Origin: Anaerolineae bacterium
GTDB lineage: Bacteria > Chloroflexota > Anaerolineae > Caldilineales > Caldilineaceae
DNA length: 64,000 nucleotides
Reading direction: 5' to 3'
NCBI GenBank assembly: GCA_030432295.1
Contig: JAUIHI010000013.1
Location: 62,001 to 126,000, forward strand
Numbering within the stretch: the first letter of the stretch is position 1; every line of letters begins with the position of its first letter. This document shows, piece after piece, positions 37,201 to 46,055 of this stretch. Under the pieces are notes generated by a model. That model had not been told where the DNA came from, did no database searches, and worked only from the letters and a program-made list of their open reading frames with translations. A program made the position numbers and the translations under genes.

Positions 37201-38319
37201 ATGCCATCAATAGTCAGCGGCGTATTGCAGTGCCAGCCCCGCAAGGGCGGCTTCCTGCGCGACCCGGAATTCTCCTTCCAGCCCGGCCCGGATGACCCCG
37301 CGGTCTCGGCCAAAACGATTCAACAGTACGGGCTGGTCAACGGCGCGGCGGTCACGGGCACTGTACGGGATGGCAAGCGGGGGCCGGAACTGGCGACGGT
37401 TGAGTCGATCTGCGGCCTGGCGCCCGAGGCCTTCAAAAAACGCACACCCTTCGAGCGGTTGATCGCCATCGACCCCAACGAACGCTTTCGTCTGGGCGAG
37501 GGTAGCAACAAAACAATGCGTGTGGTAGAACTGATCGCACCCATCGGCAAAGGGACTCGCGGGCTGATCGCTGCTCCACCCCAGGCAGGCAAGACCCAAA
37601 TTCTGGAGGAGATTGCCAACGCCATCCGCGCTGAGGAGCCGGAGACCCGGATACTTGTGCTGCTCATCGACGAGCGCCCGGAGGAGGTGACTCACTTCCG
37701 TCGGGCCGTGGATGCCGAAGTGCTGGCAAGCTCCAACGATCAGGGCATCGCCGCCCACACAGCCCTGGCCGAACTGACTCTGGCCCACGTGCGCTGCGAA
37801 CTGGAGTGCGGCCGGGATGTGGTGTTGCTGGTGGATAGCTTGACCCGGCTGGTGCGGGCCTTCAATCTCCACGGCAGTGGAGGCGGCGGGCGGGGACTTT
37901 CCGGGCGCACAATGTCCGGCGGCATCGACGCCAGCGCGATTGAACTGCCCCGACGCTTCTTCGGCCTGGCCCGCAACATCGAAAATGGCGGGTCGGTGAC
38001 GGTCATCGCCACCGCGCTGATCGAGACCGGCTCGCGCATGGACGATTACGTCTATGAGGAGTTCAAAAGTACGGGCAACAGCGAAATTGTGTTGGACCGG
38101 GAACTGGCCGAGGCCCGCATCTTCCCGGCCATCAACATCCAGTCCAGCAGCACCCGCAAAGAGCACCTGCTCTACAGCGAAGACGAAATGGCCCGGCTGG
38201 CAACCCTGCGTCGCTGGCTGGCAAGCGGCAACAACAAAGCGGCCATGAATGGGCTGCTCAAATTGCTGGACCAGACGAAGAGCAACGACGAACTGCTGAA
38301 GCGGCTGAAGCCGTCGTAG
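37201..38319 (+). CDS. rho: Transcription termination factor Rho
   Basis: A 372-residue Rho lacking the N-terminal Rho_N helical domain: it starts in the CSD-like RNA-binding domain (SGVLQCQPRKGGFLRD). The ATPase has Walker A APPQAGKTQ at about 123-131, LLIDERPEEVTHFRR, VVLLVDSLTRLVRAFN, and the Q/R-loop regions LSGRTMSGGIDASA and GSRMDDYVYEEFKSTGN. RNA-binding, hexamer ring and ATPase parts are intact, so it is probably functional and short, like Rho of several other phyla. It ends in a tandem 16-bp duplication that includes its stop codon. Confidence 0.93.
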   Translation: MPSIVSGVLQCQPRKGGFLRDPEFSFQPGPDDPAVSAKTIQQYGLVNGAAVTGTVRDGKRGPELATVESICGLAPEAFKKRTPFERLIAIDPNERFRLGEGSNKTMRVVELIAPIGKGTRGLIAAPPQAGKTQILEEIANAIRAEEPETRILVLLIDERPEEVTHFRRAVDAEVLASSNDQGIAAHTALAELTLAHVRCELECGRDVVLLVDSLTRLVRAFNLHGSGGGGRGLSGRTMSGGIDASAIELPRRFFGLARNIENGGSVTVIATALIETGSRMDDYVYEEFKSTGNSEIVLDRELAEARIFPAINIQSSSTRKEHLLYSEDEMARLATLRRWLASGNNKAAMNGLLKLLDQTKSNDELLKRLKPS

Positions 38320-38342
38320 CCGAAAACCGTCGTAGCCGAAAA
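38311..38342 (+). repeat. Tandem 16-bp duplication spanning the rho stop codon
   Basis: CCGTCGTAGCCGAAAA occurs at 38311-38326 and again at 38327-38342; the first copy contains the TAG stop of rho. Confidence 0.9.
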
Positions 38343-38363
38343 CCACGAAGACACAGAATCGCA

Positions 38364-39569
38364 ATGAACCAGCCAACCCTCCTGGGCGATACCCTCGCCG
38401 GCACCCGCGTCGTAGACCTGACCCGCAACTTCGCTGGCCCCTACTGCACAATGATTTTGGGCGATCTGGGCGCGGATGTGGTCAAAATCGAGCATCCGGC
38501 TGGGGGCGACGATACCCGGCGCTGGAAGCCGCCCCTGTGGAACGAAGAGAGCGCGACTTTTCTGGCTGCCAACCGCAACAAACGCAGCGTAACCGTTGAC
38601 CTGAATCAGCCAGCGGGTGTGGAGATTGTGCGCCGTCTGGCCGCGTCGGCGGATGTGCTGGTGGAGAGCTTCCGCCCCGGCTCGTTGGCGAAACGGGGGC
38701 TGGGTTACGACGCTCTGCGGGCCGAAAACCCCCGGCTGATCTACTGTTCCATCTCCGCCTACGGCCCCACCGGTCCTCTGGCCGACAGCCCCGGTTACGA
38801 TCCCATTTTGCAGGCGTCTTCCGGGATGATGGAATTGACCGGCGCACCGGATGGCGAACCGGCCCGTCTGCCCATCGGCATCAACGATCTGGGCGCGGGA
38901 ATGTGGGCGGTGATCGGCATTCAGTCCGCGCTGATGGCCCGGCAGCAGAGCGGGCTGGGCAGCAAAGTGGACACCAGCCTCTACGAGACCGCGGCCTGGT
39001 GGCTCAACTATCACCTGGCCGGTTTTCTGGGCAGCGGTGTCGTGCCCACCCGCCAGGGCACGGGGACCACAATGATTGCCCCCTACGAGTCCTTCCCCAC
39101 GGCTACGGATGATATTTTTGTCTGCGTCGCCAACGACAATCTCTTCCGCACTTTTTGCCGGGTGCTGGGTTGCCCGGAGCTGGCCGACGATCCGTGTTTT
39201 ATCGCCAATCCTCTGCGGGTTGCCAACCGGCCCGCGCTGCGTCAGGCGATTATTGCCCAACTGAGCCAGCGCCCGGTGGCAGAGTGGCAGGCACTCTTCG
39301 CGGCCGAGTCGATTCCCTGCACGCCCATCCGCACGATTGCCGACCTGGCCGATGACGAGCAGTTGGCCAGCCTGGAAATGTTAGCCCCCTTCCCCCACCC
39401 GGCTGTGCCTGACCTGCGACTGGTGGATATGCCTGTCAGCCAGAACGGGAGCCGGGCCGCCCGACGCTATCCACCGCCTGGATTGGGTGAGCATACCGAG
39501 GATGTGCTGGGGGAGATGGGGTACAGCGCGGATGAGATTGTCGCGTTGCGCGCAATGGGCGCGGTTTGA
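38364..39569 (+). CDS. CaiB/BaiF family (class III) CoA-transferase
   Basis: A 401-residue protein with family III CoA-transferase signatures: TRVVDLTRNFAGPYCTMILG, GADVVKIEHPAGGDDTRRW, NRNKRSVTVDLNQPAG, DVLVESFRPG and the catalytic-Asp region SSGMMELTGAPDGEP then NDLGAGMWAVIGI. It transfers CoA between carboxylic acids; the donor and acceptor are not evident. It follows rho by 44 nt and may be co-transcribed, though without functional link. Confidence 0.88.
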   Translation: MNQPTLLGDTLAGTRVVDLTRNFAGPYCTMILGDLGADVVKIEHPAGGDDTRRWKPPLWNEESATFLAANRNKRSVTVDLNQPAGVEIVRRLAASADVLVESFRPGSLAKRGLGYDALRAENPRLIYCSISAYGPTGPLADSPGYDPILQASSGMMELTGAPDGEPARLPIGINDLGAGMWAVIGIQSALMARQQSGLGSKVDTSLYETAAWWLNYHLAGFLGSGVVPTRQGTGTTMIAPYESFPTATDDIFVCVANDNLFRTFCRVLGCPELADDPCFIANPLRVANRPALRQAIIAQLSQRPVAEWQALFAAESIPCTPIRTIADLADDEQLASLEMLAPFPHPAVPDLRLVDMPVSQNGSRAARRYPPPGLGEHTEDVLGEMGYSADEIVALRAMGAV

Positions 39570-39647
39570 TTTTTGTGAGAAGGTGATACCGCAAAATCGC
39601 GCAATCCATTTTCCGAAAATTGAGTAGAACCACGCCCGGTGCATCGG

Positions 39648-39675
39648 TTGCGGTCTATTCAATTTGTGGTATACT
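39648..39675 (+). promoter_or_regulatory. Probable promoter of the esterase gene
   Basis: TTGCGG (39648-39653), 16-nt spacer, TATACT (39670-39675), about 48 nt before ATG 39724. Confidence 0.5.
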
Positions 39676-39723
39676 GCAACTCCTCTTACCCTACTGCTTG
39701 CCAAAATGACAAAGGAGTCATTG

Positions 39724-40620
39724 ATGTACAGCTACGAAATCATTGCGCCGCCGCCCCGGGATATTCTATTGGGAGAAAAGTTGTCTGTTGCCTATTGGCG
39801 CGACTATCGGGAACTCAAACGGGGAATGGCCCACACTGTCACAGGCGATGTGCAGGTCCTCAACGAACTCTACAGTCCCCAACTCCACAACCGGCGGGAG
39901 ATTCTCGTCTATCTCCCCCCATCCTACGCGACCAGTGACCAGCGCTATCCGGTTGTCTATATGCACGACGGCCAGAATCTCTTCGACGACAGCACCAGTT
40001 TTGCCGGTGAGTGGGGCGTTGACGAGACCCTGGATGCGCTGAGTCAGGAGGGAATCGAAGCGATTGTCGTGGGCATTCCTAACCTGGGCAACGAACGGGT
40101 CAAAGAATATAGCCCCTTTGTGGATAGGCGGCACGGCGGCGGGCTGGGCGATCTCTACGTGGATTTCATCGCCGACACGCTCAAGCCAGTCATCGACAGC
40201 GCCTTCCGCACCCAGCCCGAACGGGCGCACACGGGCATCTTCGGCTCCTCAATGGGCGGGCTGATCAGTCTTTACGCCTACTTCCAGCGCCCGGAAACCT
40301 TTGGCTTTGTGGGCGCAATGTCCCCCTCCTTCTGGTTTGCCGGGGCTGCGATCCTGCCCTACATTCGCAATGCCCGGCCCAATCCAGGCCGCATCTATCT
40401 GGACATCGGCGAGAAAGAATTGCCGTCGTCCCGGCGCTGGTGGGAGATTCCTCTGCTGGATTCCCTGCGCCAGAATCATTGCCAACGGGTGGCCTCTCTG
40501 CTGGAACGCAAAGGCTGTGGCGCGGAGGACCTGCGTTTTGTGGTTGATCCCGCGGGGGAACACAACGAGGCGGCCTGGCGGCGACGCTTGCCCGATGCGC
40601 TGCGCTTTTTGTTGGGGTAG
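39724..40620 (+). CDS. Esterase D-like alpha/beta hydrolase (IroE/Fes-type putative esterase)
   Basis: A 298-residue protein starting at ATG 39724, with AAGGAG 8 nt upstream. It shows the putative-esterase layout: NRREILVYLPPSYATSDQ, YPVVYMHDGQNLFDD, nucleophile elbow GSSMGG at about 174-179, MSPSFWFA, and a C-terminal His in DPAGEHNEAAWRRR. No signal peptide, so probably cytosolic. Similar enzymes cleave acyl esters of sugars or siderophores; the substrate is open. A clear terminator follows at 40649-40675. Confidence 0.83.
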   Translation: MYSYEIIAPPPRDILLGEKLSVAYWRDYRELKRGMAHTVTGDVQVLNELYSPQLHNRREILVYLPPSYATSDQRYPVVYMHDGQNLFDDSTSFAGEWGVDETLDALSQEGIEAIVVGIPNLGNERVKEYSPFVDRRHGGGLGDLYVDFIADTLKPVIDSAFRTQPERAHTGIFGSSMGGLISLYAYFQRPETFGFVGAMSPSFWFAGAAILPYIRNARPNPGRIYLDIGEKELPSSRRWWEIPLLDSLRQNHCQRVASLLERKGCGAEDLRFVVDPAGEHNEAAWRRRLPDALRFLLG

Positions 40621-40648
40621 GCAGCAGCGGGAATTGAGACAGGAAAGC

Positions 40649-40675
40649 ACGGGATGCTGAACAGCATCCCGTTTT
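40649..40675 (+). terminator. Intrinsic terminator after the esterase gene
   Basis: Stem ACGGGATGCTG/CAGCATCCCGT around AA, followed by TTTCTGTTT. The arms are perfect. Confidence 0.85.
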
Positions 40676-40872
40676 CTGTTTCCACTTTTCCAGGAGCAGC
40701 ACAAAACCATCCGGTTCGGATTGCGCCTGTTCGTTACGCAGGGCAGGCCATTTGGGAAGAGCCGTTGACGGGGGGATAATAGGAAGTGCGCTATCTCGAA
40801 CCGCGGGCACTCTTTGCCTGTATTGGCGATAGGAGCACTATCAATTCAAAAGTCATGCAAGAAAGGCAGCAA

Positions 40873-41613
40873 ATGATTCAGGTAACGGTGACGCCCGCCA
40901 TGGGCAAACGGCTGATCGGCAAAGGAATGGTGGCCCATCCCTCCATTCAGCGGGTATTAGCAAAGGGAACGCTGACGATTATCGGCGGTTCTACTAACGG
41001 CTACGTGGCGGAAGAGATTCTTGCGTCTATTGGCTATGAGGGCTTTAACCGGATTGGCTTTCGCCGGGGGCTGACCGTAGCGCCAGGGACAAAAGCACCG
41101 GAGATGGACTTTCCAGGCGATATAGTGATTCAGGACGGGAAAGTAGTGCTGAGCAGTTCAATCTTTGAGATCGGACCGAAGATGGGGCCGGGAGATGTGG
41201 TGCTGAAGGGTGGCAACGCTTTCGATGTCCGTCGCCAACCGGCTGTGCAGATCGGCAGCAATGTGGGCGGCACAGCCCTGGCCGCAGTCTCAGCGGTCAT
41301 CGGGACGCGGGTGGAGTTGATTGTGCCCATCGGCATGGAGAAACGGGTCTTTGGGGATGTGTACGAATTGGCCCTGCTTACCAACGCACAGGACGGCAAA
41401 GGCCCCGGCTATTTTCCCCTGCCCGGCACAATTTTCACAGAGATCGACGCCATCCGCCTGCTGACCGGAGCCGAAGCCACAATGATTTCTGCCGGTGGGG
41501 TCTACGGCGCGGAAGGGGCGATCTGGCTGGTGATCAACGGGACGAAAGAGCAAGTGAAGAATGCCGCTGCGCTGGTCAAATCTGTGGCCGAAGAGCCGCT
41601 GTGCGAGGCATAA
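40873..41613 (+). CDS. Conserved protein of unknown function
   Basis: I do not recognise this 246-residue protein. ATG 40873 (after AAAGG) is preferred over a start 87 nt upstream. It has no membrane segments. Notable conserved-looking blocks are GKRLIGKGMVAHPSIQRVL, TIIGGSTNGYVAEEIL, FPGDIVIQDG, GPGDVVLKGGNAFD, GSNVGGTALAAVSAVIGTRV and LLTGAEATMISAGGVYGAEG, rich in glycine turns and consistent with an alpha/beta nucleotide- or metabolite-binding fold. It precedes two hydrolase genes by 15 nt and 0.9 kb in the same direction, suggesting one operon for use of an acylated compound. Confidence 0.6.
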   Translation: MIQVTVTPAMGKRLIGKGMVAHPSIQRVLAKGTLTIIGGSTNGYVAEEILASIGYEGFNRIGFRRGLTVAPGTKAPEMDFPGDIVIQDGKVVLSSSIFEIGPKMGPGDVVLKGGNAFDVRRQPAVQIGSNVGGTALAAVSAVIGTRVELIVPIGMEKRVFGDVYELALLTNAQDGKGPGYFPLPGTIFTEIDAIRLLTGAEATMISAGGVYGAEGAIWLVINGTKEQVKNAAALVKSVAEEPLCEA

Positions 41614-41628
41614 TAGAGAAGGATTGCG

Positions 41629-42456
41629 ATGAAGAGTGAACAGAACGTTATTCGTCTGTACGACGGCCCGGCTCCGGGGTCGGAAAGCTGGACCCATTCT
41701 GAGCAGGAAAGTTTCAGCCAGCCCTGGCAGACGCAAGTCGTCTTCAATGTGGTGGACCCGACGCTGACTCTCGTCGCGCCCGCAGCGGGTACAGCCAACG
41801 GCACGGCCATCGTCATCTGTCCCGGCGGCGGCTTTCATGCCCTGTCGATCGAAAGCGAGGGGTTCGGGGTAGCCCGCTGGCTGGCGGCTAAAGGCGTCAC
41901 CTGCTTTGTGCTCAAGTATCGGCTGGCCGAATGCCGGACGGATGACCCGGCCAGCGAGCAGGCGACCAAGAGTCGCCCAGACTTCGAGGCTGCGGTCCAA
42001 TCTGTGATCGGTCTGGCTATGGCCGATGCACAAGCGGCCCTGGCCCACGTGCGAAGCAACGCTGACGGGTACGGTGTGGACGCCAATCGGATCGGCATCA
42101 TCGGCTTTTCCGCGGGGGGAATAACCGCCGCGTCTACTGCTTACAGCTATACTCCAGCCAGTCGCCCCGATTTTGTGGCACCGATCTACGCTGTGTACAA
42201 CTGGCTCCCCGACAAGCGTGTCCCCGCGGATGCGCCACCGATGTTCCTGGCGGCCGCCACGGACGATCCACTTGGCCTGGCCCCCCACAGCGTCTCCTAC
42301 TACAACGATTGGACTGCGGCCCAGAAACCGGTCGAACTCCATCTCTATTCTGTGGGTGGTCACGGCTTTGGGATGCGGAAACAGAATCTGCCATCGGATA
42401 GCTGGATTGAACGTTTTGGGGACTGGCTGGGGGTTCAAGGCTTTCTGGACCAGTAG
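41629..42456 (+). CDS. Alpha/beta hydrolase (acetyl esterase/xylanase-associated type)
   Basis: A 275-residue protein with the BD-FAE/acetylesterase pattern: AIVICPGGGFHALSIESEG (oxyanion loop), CFVLKYRLAE, nucleophile motif IGFSAGGI at about 163-170, acid/base pair near FLAAATDD and VGGHGFGMRK. No signal peptide. AGAAGGA precedes ATG 41629. It lies between the unknown protein and an SGNH hydrolase, and a decayed copy of its 3' part lies downstream at 43203-43345. Confidence 0.85.
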   Translation: MKSEQNVIRLYDGPAPGSESWTHSEQESFSQPWQTQVVFNVVDPTLTLVAPAAGTANGTAIVICPGGGFHALSIESEGFGVARWLAAKGVTCFVLKYRLAECRTDDPASEQATKSRPDFEAAVQSVIGLAMADAQAALAHVRSNADGYGVDANRIGIIGFSAGGITAASTAYSYTPASRPDFVAPIYAVYNWLPDKRVPADAPPMFLAAATDDPLGLAPHSVSYYNDWTAAQKPVELHLYSVGGHGFGMRKQNLPSDSWIERFGDWLGVQGFLDQ

Positions 42457-42497
42457 ATAGACCGTCTATTTGCAGATTCTATACTGGAGAGACAAAG

Positions 42498-43148
42498 ATG
42501 ATTATTCCGCCCAACAGCAAACTGGTCATGATTGGCGATTCCATCACCGATAGTGAGCGGGCACGACCAGATGGAGAAGGATTGTTCGACGCCTTGGGGA
42601 AAGGGTATGTGAGTCTGGTGGATGGACTGTTGACGGCTCGGTATCCGGCACGCCGGATTCGGATCGTCAATAAGGGGCTGGGGGGCAATACAGTGCGGGA
42701 TTTGCGTTACCGTTGGCAAACGGACGTGCTGGACCTGAAACCGGATTGGCTCTCCATCTGTATCGGAATCAATGACGTCTGGCGGCAATTTGATTCACCC
42801 CTGCAAACCGAACGGCATGTGCTCCTGGACGAATATACCCACACATTGGAAGAATTGGTGCAGACCACCCGACCCACGTTGAAAGGGCTGGTTCTGATGA
42901 CGCCCTATCTGATCGAACCCAATCCAACGGATGCCATGCGAGCAATGATGGATGAGTACGGTGCGACGGTTCGTCAGCTTGCCGAGAAATATCAGGCGCT
43001 GCTGGTCGATACCCAAGCAGCCTTTGATGTCGTATTGAAAGACCTCCACCCGATGGCGCTGGCGTGGGATCGGGTACACCCCAACCGTACCGGTCACACA
43101 GTTTTGGCACGCGCCTTCCTGCAAACGATCGGTTATGAGTGGGCGTAA
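42498..43148 (+). CDS. SGNH/GDSL hydrolase
   Basis: A 216-residue protein with the four SGNH blocks: LVMIGDSITDSERARPDG (Ser), LGGNTV (Gly), ICIGINDVWRQFD (Asn) and WDRVHPNRTGH (Asp-x-x-His). It is a lipase/acyl-esterase family enzyme, likely a carbohydrate deacetylase given the adjacent acetylesterase. Ribosome binding site GGAGAG 8 nt upstream. Cytosolic by sequence. Confidence 0.88.
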   Translation: MIIPPNSKLVMIGDSITDSERARPDGEGLFDALGKGYVSLVDGLLTARYPARRIRIVNKGLGGNTVRDLRYRWQTDVLDLKPDWLSICIGINDVWRQFDSPLQTERHVLLDEYTHTLEELVQTTRPTLKGLVLMTPYLIEPNPTDAMRAMMDEYGATVRQLAEKYQALLVDTQAAFDVVLKDLHPMALAWDRVHPNRTGHTVLARAFLQTIGYEWA

Positions 43149-43202
43149 TAGCTGGCTCAGGGGTCTGGGGAGAGCAGATGCGAGAGGTACGCCTCCGTCT
43201 CC

Positions 43203-43345
43203 GGTTAGCCGCCACGGACGATAGATTTTATCTCTATTCTGTGGGCGGACACGGCGTTGGTATACGGAAACAGAATTTGCCGTCGGATAGTTGGATTGAA
43301 CGTTTTGAGGGCTGGCTGGAAGTGCACGGCCTATTGGATAGATAA
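43203..43345 (+). pseudogene. Decayed duplicate of the 3' end of the alpha/beta hydrolase gene
   Basis: The sequence is a second, diverged copy of bases about 42250-42456. It contains the AATDD segment joined directly to LYSVGGHGVGIRKQNLPSDS and WIERFEGWLEVHGLLDR, so roughly 70 bases between the catalytic Asp and His regions are deleted. The 5' 600 bases of the gene are absent. It sits after the SGNH gene, showing that an alpha/beta-hydrolase to SGNH segment was once duplicated in tandem. Confidence 0.85.
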
Positions 43346-43476
43346 AGGAGGTGCAGCGTGTAGTAGCGCGTGCGTCAACAGCCAAGATGCGTGTATTGGA
43401 TAGGTTTCGCCACGCTTGCAGAGATGGTCTTCTGAGGGGGGAATGGAGGAGGATGACGCTTTACGAGGCCTCGAGC
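43346..43476. other. Spacer between the pseudogene and the HNH cassette
   Basis: Together with 43149-43202 this is the non-coding part of a 328-base gap. AAGGAGG at 43346-43352 follows the pseudogene stop with no open frame after it, suggesting another lost gene start. No other signal seen. Confidence 0.4.
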
Positions 43477-43902
43477 TTATGTGGGTGGATGTTTTCCCGC
43501 CAAAATGAGTAAGGAGCGCAGATTGACTACGCCTTCACGATTCAACCGAAGTGCTTCTACTGTCGTCCGACCAATTCCAGTCAGCCCAATCACGCGTGTA
43601 TAGGTTGTGTCCCAGCCAAAATGGACAGGCCAGCCATCCTGCCGTGGGTGAAAGAGACGGGTTTGCCGTCCATCCACCGGATCAACGCCTGTGACACGGG
43701 TATGTTTGAAGCTGTTGCATCCAGAGCAGGCCAGGGCCAGATTGTCGGATGAGGATGAACCACCCAAACTCAACGGAATGATGTGATCCACATTGAAGGT
43801 CTGGGTAGCATAGCTGACAGGGGATTGGCAATATTCACAGCGCCCCTGGGCACGTTCGATAACTGAACGCCGGATGGCCTGGGGAATGTGGGGCCTAGGC
43901 AT
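43477..43902 (-). CDS. HNH endonuclease
   Basis: A 141-residue protein with an HNH domain in its first 70 residues: C22/C25 (CEYC), D39-H40 (VDHIIPLSLGG), N54 and C59/C62 (CSGCN), H67 (KHTRV), that is, a zinc-stabilised beta-beta-alpha metal nuclease. The C-terminal half (FHPRQDGWPVHFGW, GLTGIGRTTVEALRLNR) is typical of the DUF4357-like/HNH restriction-type family and may bind DNA. Its start overlaps the preceding helical-protein gene by 8 nt. It is the last gene of a six-gene minus-strand cassette with HerA and MntA/HepT. Confidence 0.88.
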   Translation of the reverse strand: MPRPHIPQAIRRSVIERAQGRCEYCQSPVSYATQTFNVDHIIPLSLGGSSSSDNLALACSGCNSFKHTRVTGVDPVDGRQTRLFHPRQDGWPVHFGWDTTYTRVIGLTGIGRTTVEALRLNREGVVNLRSLLILAGKHPPT

Positions 43903-44302
43903 AGATGGAACGCTGAATGTCGAGCTGGTCCATTACCGTGTCCAACGAAACACCGCGCAGTTGCGCCAAGTCGATCAGACTCTTCAGTCGCTCCACATCA
44001 TACGCTTCAATCTGCTCAACCAGCCCTATCAACTCTGCCTGCTCTTCGTTGCTAAGGTTTTCGTCCTGTAACTTTTCATTGAGCAGGGCGTAACGCTGGC
44101 GCAGTTCGAGTGACGGCCCCCGATTGATAATTTCCAGAAGTTGGGTCTCGCGTTGAGATAAGCCAGGCGCTTTTCGCCGCGCCAGTAAGCTGTTTACCTC
44201 CGCTGCGAAAGCCTCCAGATCAGAAAGTTCCAGCTTTGCTACGCTATCGATTACTTGCGTCAGTTCGATATCGACTGTTGACGTCACGTGCATTGTCGGC
44301 AT
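43895..44302 (-). CDS. Small helical protein coupled to the HNH nuclease
   Basis: A 135-residue protein; ATG 44302 is fixed by AGGAGGTG at 44309-44316, 6 nt upstream. After a short strand-forming start it is all helix: LSDLEAFAAEVNSLLARRK, QRETQLLEIINRG, LRQRYALLNEKLQDENLSNE, IEAYDVERLKSLIDLAQLRG. No catalytic motif is seen. The 8-nt overlap with the HNH gene suggests a stoichiometric partner, either an inhibitor or a specificity subunit. Homologues are often found singly next to HNH genes. Confidence 0.65.
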   Translation of the reverse strand: MPTMHVTSTVDIELTQVIDSVAKLELSDLEAFAAEVNSLLARRKAPGLSQRETQLLEIINRGPSLELRQRYALLNEKLQDENLSNEEQAELIGLVEQIEAYDVERLKSLIDLAQLRGVSLDTVMDQLDIQRSIYA

Positions 44303-44323
44303 TTTTGTCACCTCCTGATCTCC

Positions 44324-45991
44324 CTACGCCCACAACTCCCCGTCCGCGTCCCGGTTGAGTTTTTTCTCGGCGAAGAGCGCGCCGTCCTGGGCCGCAGATA
44401 AGCCTTCTCCGTCAAACCACTTGCGCCAGAGTTCGGGGGCGTCGATGTCCTGGCCGCCGTGCTCGGTATAGCGGGTGCGCACTTTGAGCATTACCGGTGT
44501 GTTGACGCTGGCGCCGGTCACAATTACCTGGCCTTTGCTGAGGCTGGGCAGTTCCATCAGCAGGTCCCGACCCACGCTCTCCACAGATTCGGCGATGCGG
44601 TTCTGATCGATGGGGTTGGTGATGCGCATAATGCACTGGGTCATACACTGGCTGAGTACGTCGCTGTCCAACTTGCCGGGGCGCTGGCTGATCAGCCCGA
44701 TGCTCACACCGAACTTGCGCCCCTCACTTAGAATCGTCTTTAGCACTTCCGAACTCACCGCGTCGGCGTTGGCCGGCGCGTAGTTGTGGGCCTCTTCCAT
44801 CAGACAGAAGACGGGGAAAGGCACGTAATTGCGGTCGCCTCGCGTCGCTTTGCCCTTTTCCGTATCCACCCGGGCCTGGTAGACCCGGCGCAGGAGTGTG
44901 GCCGCGATGACCTGCTGCTCCCGCTGGTCCACTTCGTTCAACTGGACGATTGTGCAGCGCCCCGGCTCGAAGAGTTCGTTCAGTTCCAGATTTTGGAAGT
45001 CGTTGAAAATTTTGCTTCCACCCAAAGATGCGCCCAGCCGCCAGATCAGCGCGCCGGTGGTTGGGTCGTCCTCCTCCATTTCATCCTCGCCCCGCTTGCC
45101 CTCGGCGGTCTGACGCACGGCCATTTTGAGTTGTTCGAGCGTATATTTGTCCTCGCCCCAAGTGCGGTTGGCAAAGGCAAAGGCCCGACCCAACTGGTAA
45201 TGCATCTTCTCGGACAAATTGGGCAACAGATAGCGCAGATCACCGAGCGTCAGACTGCTGGTGCGCACACGCAGATCGTCCGGGCGGAAGATGCGCACGC
45301 TGGGCTTGTAGTTGCCCTCGCGAAATTCGGGCAGATTTTGGATGTCCTGGAGTGTGTCGTACTCGCCGTGGGGGTCGATAATCAGCACCGCGGCCCGGTT
45401 GTAGGGCATCATCAACTCTTCCAGTAGCACACCGGCCAGATAGCTTTTTCCGCTGCCGGTGCTGGCAATAATCGCCAGATGGGTGCTGGTGAAGCCCCGC
45501 ACATTCAGGGCCACGGGCACGGCTCCCGGCCCCCGGCTGAGCAGATCGCCGATGTGGGCGCTGCCCCGTTCGCCCTTGCGCCCCCGGCTGAGGACGTCTG
45601 TGAGCATCCCGTCCTCGGCGATGTAGACCGGCGCGCCGCCGATGGGTGGGACGCGAGGGTTGACAAAATCGTGCAGAATCGAATCGTAGAAGCCCAGGAC
45701 GGTGACGGTAATTTCGAACAGTTCCCGGGCGTCGCTGTCGTAGCCGAGCAGCGCGGCGACAGTATCCGGCGGCACCTCCGGGTCTGCCATAAAGCTGTCG
45801 GGGAAGATGCGCACAGGTTCCCGGCCCGTCACCCGGCCCAGGATATCCTTCGCCACGCCGTCCACCGACGCGGCGTAGTAGACAAACTCGCCGTGCTTTA
45901 CCCGCCGCTCCGGGTCCGGTGCGATGAATGTAAATTCGTGGGGGGTCTCCCCCGGTCCTTTGACAGTGCCGATGCAGGTGGATGGGGTCAT
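44324..45991 (-). CDS. herA: HerA-type (DUF87) DNA-translocating ATPase with HAS-barrel
   Basis: This 555-residue protein has an N-terminal HAS-like barrel (CIGTVKGPGETPHEFTFI, GEFVYYAASVDG) and a FtsK/HerA ATPase: Walker A ASTGSGKSY with STGSGKS at 177-183, VLIIDPHGEYDTL, Walker B CLMEEAHNYAP, and sensor SEGRKFGVSIGLISQRPGKLD with arginine-rich IMRITNPIDQNRIAESV. HerA forms a hexameric translocase that normally partners NurA nuclease in end resection or, in defence systems, Sir2 or DUF4297 effectors. No NurA is present; the nearby nuclease is the HNH protein two genes downstream. Confidence 0.9.
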   Translation of the reverse strand: MTPSTCIGTVKGPGETPHEFTFIAPDPERRVKHGEFVYYAASVDGVAKDILGRVTGREPVRIFPDSFMADPEVPPDTVAALLGYDSDARELFEITVTVLGFYDSILHDFVNPRVPPIGGAPVYIAEDGMLTDVLSRGRKGERGSAHIGDLLSRGPGAVPVALNVRGFTSTHLAIIASTGSGKSYLAGVLLEELMMPYNRAAVLIIDPHGEYDTLQDIQNLPEFREGNYKPSVRIFRPDDLRVRTSSLTLGDLRYLLPNLSEKMHYQLGRAFAFANRTWGEDKYTLEQLKMAVRQTAEGKRGEDEMEEDDPTTGALIWRLGASLGGSKIFNDFQNLELNELFEPGRCTIVQLNEVDQREQQVIAATLLRRVYQARVDTEKGKATRGDRNYVPFPVFCLMEEAHNYAPANADAVSSEVLKTILSEGRKFGVSIGLISQRPGKLDSDVLSQCMTQCIMRITNPIDQNRIAESVESVGRDLLMELPSLSKGQVIVTGASVNTPVMLKVRTRYTEHGGQDIDAPELWRKWFDGEGLSAAQDGALFAEKKLNRDADGELWA

Positions 45992-46055
45992 TGTTTAGGC
46001 CGCAAATTCATAGACGGGTGTTTGTACCACGCAGTTTGGTTCTGTTTCGACGAAT

